Source: Zhengitettix transpicula (Eukaryota > Arthropoda > Insecta > Orthoptera > Tetrigidae). From it: 64,000 bases of DNA. Every line of letters begins with the position of its first letter. Position 1 is the stretch's first letter. Below are positions 60,721 to 64,000 of this stretch, one piece after another. The position numbers and the translations under genes are program-made. Under the pieces are notes generated by a model that saw only the letters and a program-made list of their open reading frames with translations, had not been told where the DNA came from and did no database searches. The stretch is taken from NCBI GenBank assembly GCA_037074705.1, contig JAYJMR010000053.1:103534-167533 (forward strand). The letters run 5' to 3'.

Positions 60721-63700
60721 TTAAAATTGCCGGACACCGGATAGGTGTTCGGCGTAAATATTTCTTGACCATCTGATGCAGTCAGATACACATAGTATTG
60801 CCATTAATTTTAAATACCGTTTCGTGCAAATTTCGCGCATGAATTTTTCATTTTTTGGGTCCCAAGCCCCTAGCGCACCAACGATAAAAGGGACGATTTC
60901 CACTTTGTCATACGTCCTTTCCAGGCTGCATTTTAGGTCTGCGTACCTTGTCTCCTTTCTGGCCCTTGCTTCGTCAAAGGCTGATGGGTGGTTTTCAAAT
61001 ACTACGGTTACGTCAATTATGTAGGCTGTACGGTTTTTGACTAGCAGTAGGTCGGGCCGCACCAGGCTGCCTTCCAATACAGGCCTGTTTTCTGCTATCA
61101 GCCTGGTATTACCACTTGCTGCGGTTTTTATCCGCTCCACGATGGCATTATGCCGTAGCAATATGGCTCGATTATGAGCAGGACAGTGGTTCGTCACGTG
61201 TGGGAGTGTTTCGTCGTGCACGTTGCAGCGCCTGCACCTCTTTGGCCCTCCGTCGAAGCGGTAACCGTTCAGGGGCACTAGGCTCAATCTGGCCCGGTGA
61301 ATAAAACGCCAATCTGCGAATCGTGTGTATTTCCCGGACAGTAGGAAATGGCTACTTGTCCGGCTAAGGGCCACCGTTTCACATACTTTGCCCTGGTGTG
61401 GGGCGTTATGCAGATCCTTCGTGTGCCCCGCTTGGTATGAGTTCCTTAGTGTTCTGCACACTAGGTTCCTGTGTCGTGCATACAGAACTACACCTTCCGA
61501 TGCGATTCGGATATCTGGGCCTATTGTCCATTCGCTCTTGGTGCATCTGGAAGCGGTCCTTGCCCGTGTCCAGGTGTTCTTCCTCTTATTAGTTGTGGTG
61601 TGGAAGACACCTTCTTGGGACCCGCTCAGGTATTGGCTTATAAGGGGTTCTGTGGGGGTTTGCCCTGTCCTATCTGAAACTGTGGTTATCAGGTCTTTAT
61701 GGGCAAGTGCTCTTATAGCGGGGTCCGGGGAGGTGAGGAGCTTAAATGCCCCGTCCACCGCTAGGATGTCGCTGTCGACCGATGCCTCTGGGATGCCCAG
61801 GCATCCGGACTGTCTCGATCCGTATAAGTAGCTGTTCGTGGCTCTGGTTGGTAGGTTAAGCGTTTTCTTAATTAGGGGTTTTATATGGTGATCCAGCTTC
61901 TGCCAGTCGCCTTTTGTGAGCGATCCGGTACGGAGCGCAAACTGGATCGTCGGGTAGAAGAAGGTTTTCATTGCATCTAATCGTTGCCATGGGGCAAGAC
62001 TTGATGATAGAATCGTTTCTGCCGATTCCATATAATTTCTTAGGGTGGACCAATCGGACAGTATGTTATGGCCGAAGGGCTTTCCAAGGAACGTGACCTG
62101 CTCGTGTGTTTGGGCGGCTTGTATGATTTCTCCTTCAAGTAAAAATTGGGTCGCACGGCACCCGACGGGGCTTGCGCCACTAAAGTGCATGGTTTTGCAT
62201 TTCCTTGCGTTAAAGACCAAATTTATAGATTTCGCGGTTTCTGTGAGGGTGTTGATGCGTGCCTGTAGGGTGGTCGGGTCTTCAGCTATTACGCATATAT
62301 CATCCGCAAATGCTAGCACTGAATGCGGTTCTTCCTGTTGGTCTTGGCCGATTGAGTTTAGAAGTGGGTTTACAGCTAGGTTGAATAGTACTCCACTTAG
62401 TGGGCAACCTTGTCGCACACCTGAGTGCATGGAAATTGGCTTCGTTTCGCCCCCCTCTACAGTAATTGTTGTGGAGCTATCGCTGTATATGTCTTTTACA
62501 ATCTCCGTGAAGTCATCGCCTGCTTGGGCGTATTGCAGGGCAGCAAATATGGCTTCGTGGGGTATTGCTCCAAAAGCATTCTGTACATCTAGCCAGGCAA
62601 TGCATATGTCAGTTTTTTTCCTTTTGGCTAGTTCCAAGTAACTGGATAGGGCATAGTGGTGCTCAAACACGCCGTCGAAGGGAAGGAAACCCTTTTGCCC
62701 ATGGGACAGGGCGGCGTGTTTGGCGATCCACGTGTTCATCCTGGTCGTCAGGAGGCCTGTGTATAGTTTGTATATAGTTCTCTGCAGCGATATTGGCCTA
62801 TAATTTTCTATGCTTTCTCGGTCCCCGTTCTTGTGGATGAGTATTGTACGGGCCGATTTCCAGGTTTTGGGTATTGTTCTGTATTTTAGGCAAATATTGT
62901 AAATCAGGGCGAGGAGCTTGCCCTCGGGGTCGACTGCCCGCCAGTGGGCGTATGATAGCCTGTCGCTACCCGGGGCGGTGTTTTCGCAACGCTTAAGCCG
63001 AGTTTCGACCTCTTTTGCGGTGAATCCGCCTATCAGGACCGGATTTCTTGCCTGATGGTGTTCTGACGAGTATAAATCATCCGTGCACGTAGTTCTACTC
63101 CATGTCTTGGTGAAGTGTCTTTCGACATCGCGTTTGTCTAGAGGGCACCTTGGGGCGTCTCCCTCCAATATGAGCCTCACAGCTCGCCGCCTGTTTCGTC
63201 TATACAACTTTTGAATAAATTCACAGTCCGCAATGTTTTCTGGCCTTATCCTTCTATGTTGCTCCGTGGGCGGTGGCAGATTTACCGCGGCTTGCGCCGC
63301 TTTGGTTATAGATATGAGGACGTCCTCGAACAATGCCCATTTGTCATGGCTCTTTCCTTCCTTCAGGATAGTTTTTAATATGTTGCGCTGGGACTGGACC
63401 GGGCTCGGTTCCCCATCCTCATCATCCTCATATTCGTCTTCCGACTGGGTTGGCCCAGGGTCCGGGTCTTCCACTTGGGTGGAGGCCCTGTGATGGGCAG
63501 GTGGTTGTCCGTGGGTAGGAAGGGGATTTTCCACCTCACGGACTTCCTGCCGCCTTTTGAGTTGGTGTGCCGCCAAGTGGTTTCGCAGCCCTAGGTTGGT
63601 AAGGAACGATTCGGGGCATTTGTCGCATAGAAAGTCTCCCCTCCCTTCGATGGTGATTGCTCCCTGTGCAGCGGCTAGACACTCGTGCATTGTGGGTCGT

Positions 63701-63963
63701 GGTCCCAACTGTTTGCCGCACGTTTTGCAAATGTTGATGTCTTTTCTGATTGTGACGTCGTGGTCTCTGTTCAGGTGTCTTTTTAGTGATTGTTTCGTAG
63801 TGGCCCAGGTGGCGGCCTGAAATGCACGTGGGCAACCGTTCTCCGTGCACCCAGCGTGGTTTTGGGGCGGGAATCTAATTAGTAGGAGGTCGTTTATTCG
63901 GGCGATTGCATCTGTGCCTTGGTAGAAGGTTTTGGCGATTTCCTTTATATTGTTGTCTTCCAT
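60721..63963 (-). CDS. ORF2 of the second Utopia family
   Basis: 1080 residues, homologous from end to end with the 1086-residue protein at 6715-9975; the length change lies mainly in the linker around the third N-terminal finger. The zinc ligands (CTENGC...HLNRDH, CKTC, CDKC...HLAAH), acidic linker, NYRPIS, AWLD, RQGCPLSG, FADD (about 552-555), CCHC starting at C910, and the endonuclease residues RPD (969-971), D984 and K1003 are all kept. The endonuclease and RT are best conserved; the N-terminal linker differs most. The start ATG overlaps an ORF1 stop as TAATG, confirming the start chosen for the other family. The frame is intact, so this lineage may also be active. Confidence 0.95.
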   Translation of the reverse strand: MEDNNIKEIAKTFYQGTDAIARINDLLLIRFPPQNHAGCTENGCPRAFQAATWATTKQSLKRHLNRDHDVTIRKDINICKTCGKQLGPRPTMHECLAAAQGAITIEGRGDFLCDKCPESFLTNLGLRNHLAAHQLKRRQEVREVENPLPTHGQPPAHHRASTQVEDPDPGPTQSEDEYEDDEDGEPSPVQSQRNILKTILKEGKSHDKWALFEDVLISITKAAQAAVNLPPPTEQHRRIRPENIADCEFIQKLYRRNRRRAVRLILEGDAPRCPLDKRDVERHFTKTWSRTTCTDDLYSSEHHQARNPVLIGGFTAKEVETRLKRCENTAPGSDRLSYAHWRAVDPEGKLLALIYNICLKYRTIPKTWKSARTILIHKNGDRESIENYRPISLQRTIYKLYTGLLTTRMNTWIAKHAALSHGQKGFLPFDGVFEHHYALSSYLELAKRKKTDICIAWLDVQNAFGAIPHEAIFAALQYAQAGDDFTEIVKDIYSDSSTTITVEGGETKPISMHSGVRQGCPLSGVLFNLAVNPLLNSIGQDQQEEPHSVLAFADDICVIAEDPTTLQARINTLTETAKSINLVFNARKCKTMHFSGASPVGCRATQFLLEGEIIQAAQTHEQVTFLGKPFGHNILSDWSTLRNYMESAETILSSSLAPWQRLDAMKTFFYPTIQFALRTGSLTKGDWQKLDHHIKPLIKKTLNLPTRATNSYLYGSRQSGCLGIPEASVDSDILAVDGAFKLLTSPDPAIRALAHKDLITTVSDRTGQTPTEPLISQYLSGSQEGVFHTTTNKRKNTWTRARTASRCTKSEWTIGPDIRIASEGVVLYARHRNLVCRTLRNSYQAGHTKDLHNAPHQGKVCETVALSRTSSHFLLSGKYTRFADWRFIHRARLSLVPLNGYRFDGGPKRCRRCNVHDETLPHVTNHCPAHNRAILLRHNAIVERIKTAASGNTRLIAENRPVLEGSLVRPDLLLVKNRTAYIIDVTVVFENHPSAFDEARARKETRYADLKCSLERTYDKVEIVPFIVGALGAWDPKNEKFMREICTKRYLKLMAILCVSDCIRWSRNIYAEHLSGVRQF

Positions 63964-64000
63964 TATGAGTTATTTATAGTTGGCATGGATGGGTCAATGC
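63963..64000 (-). CDS. ORF1 C-terminus of the second Utopia family, partial
   Basis: The last 12 codons read to SMPTINNS and TAA, matching the SMPIIEDQ terminus of the first-family ORF1. The stop overlaps the ORF2 start as TAATG. The rest lies beyond the window. Confidence 0.7.
   Translation of the reverse strand, partial: IDPSMPTINNS

Larger units (their letters stand above)
60605..64000 (-). mobile_element. Second Utopia-like family in U2 (5' part outside window)
   Basis: A U2-inserted element with a 116-bp 3' UTR, complete ORF2 and the last residues of ORF1. It is clearly diverged from copies A, B and F in DNA and protein. Its 3' end still reads TATAATCCGTTG against U2, aligning with TATAACCTGTTG of the first family, so 3' terminus and target are conserved. 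No poly(A) tail. Confidence 0.9.

Overview
The window is a stretch of animal nuclear DNA, most likely from an insect and possibly a wasp or other hymenopteran. That guess rests on the mobile elements and is not proven. It is a tandem array of U2 spliceosomal snRNA genes, all transcribed from the minus strand and heavily invaded by U2-targeting retroelements. No ordinary protein-coding host gene is visible. All large open reading frames belong to non-LTR retrotransposons.

The array has a strict grammar. Each period, read along the plus strand, is: a 598-bp U2 downstream flank, the 189-bp U2 gene, a 588-bp upstream flank holding the U2 promoter, then a satellite array. The satellite unit is a 187-nt core plus a T tract of about 20-50 nt. 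The flank lengths are the same in all seven periods and I saw no substitutions in the parts I compared. The satellite arrays contain about 11, 33, 3, 29, 3, 19 and 52 units (counted by eye) and make up about 34 kb of the 64 kb.

Eight U2 loci are present. Two are intact (24574-24762 and 47365-47553). Six are split near nt 37-39, inside or at the edge of the GUAGUA branch-site recognition sequence. Three are split by one family of U2-specific element (1-2693 partial, 6587-12280, 36157-41848). One is split by a clearly diverged second family (60605-64000, partial). Two are split by a ~1.45-kb composite of two related unidentified retroposon-like units (21218-22669, 32626-34108).

The autonomous elements match the Utopia lineage: reverse transcriptase, C-terminal CCHC and PD-(D/E)XK-type restriction-like endonuclease, inserted in U2 in the same orientation. 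ORF1 is a gag-like protein with three CCHC knuckles. ORF1 and ORF2 overlap as UAAUG in both families, pointing to termination-reinitiation. The insertion leaves the U2 promoter and first 38 nt of U2 upstream of the element, so the element could be transcribed from the U2 promoter as a U2-led chimera.

The least expected signals are RNA structures in the element 5' UTR. Two consecutive three-way-junction motifs have the same junction strands but entirely different helix sequences. A long stem before ORF1 shows compensatory changes between copies. The satellite arrays also record their own history: a 13-unit higher-order duplication in one array and matching variant maps at the ends of different arrays.
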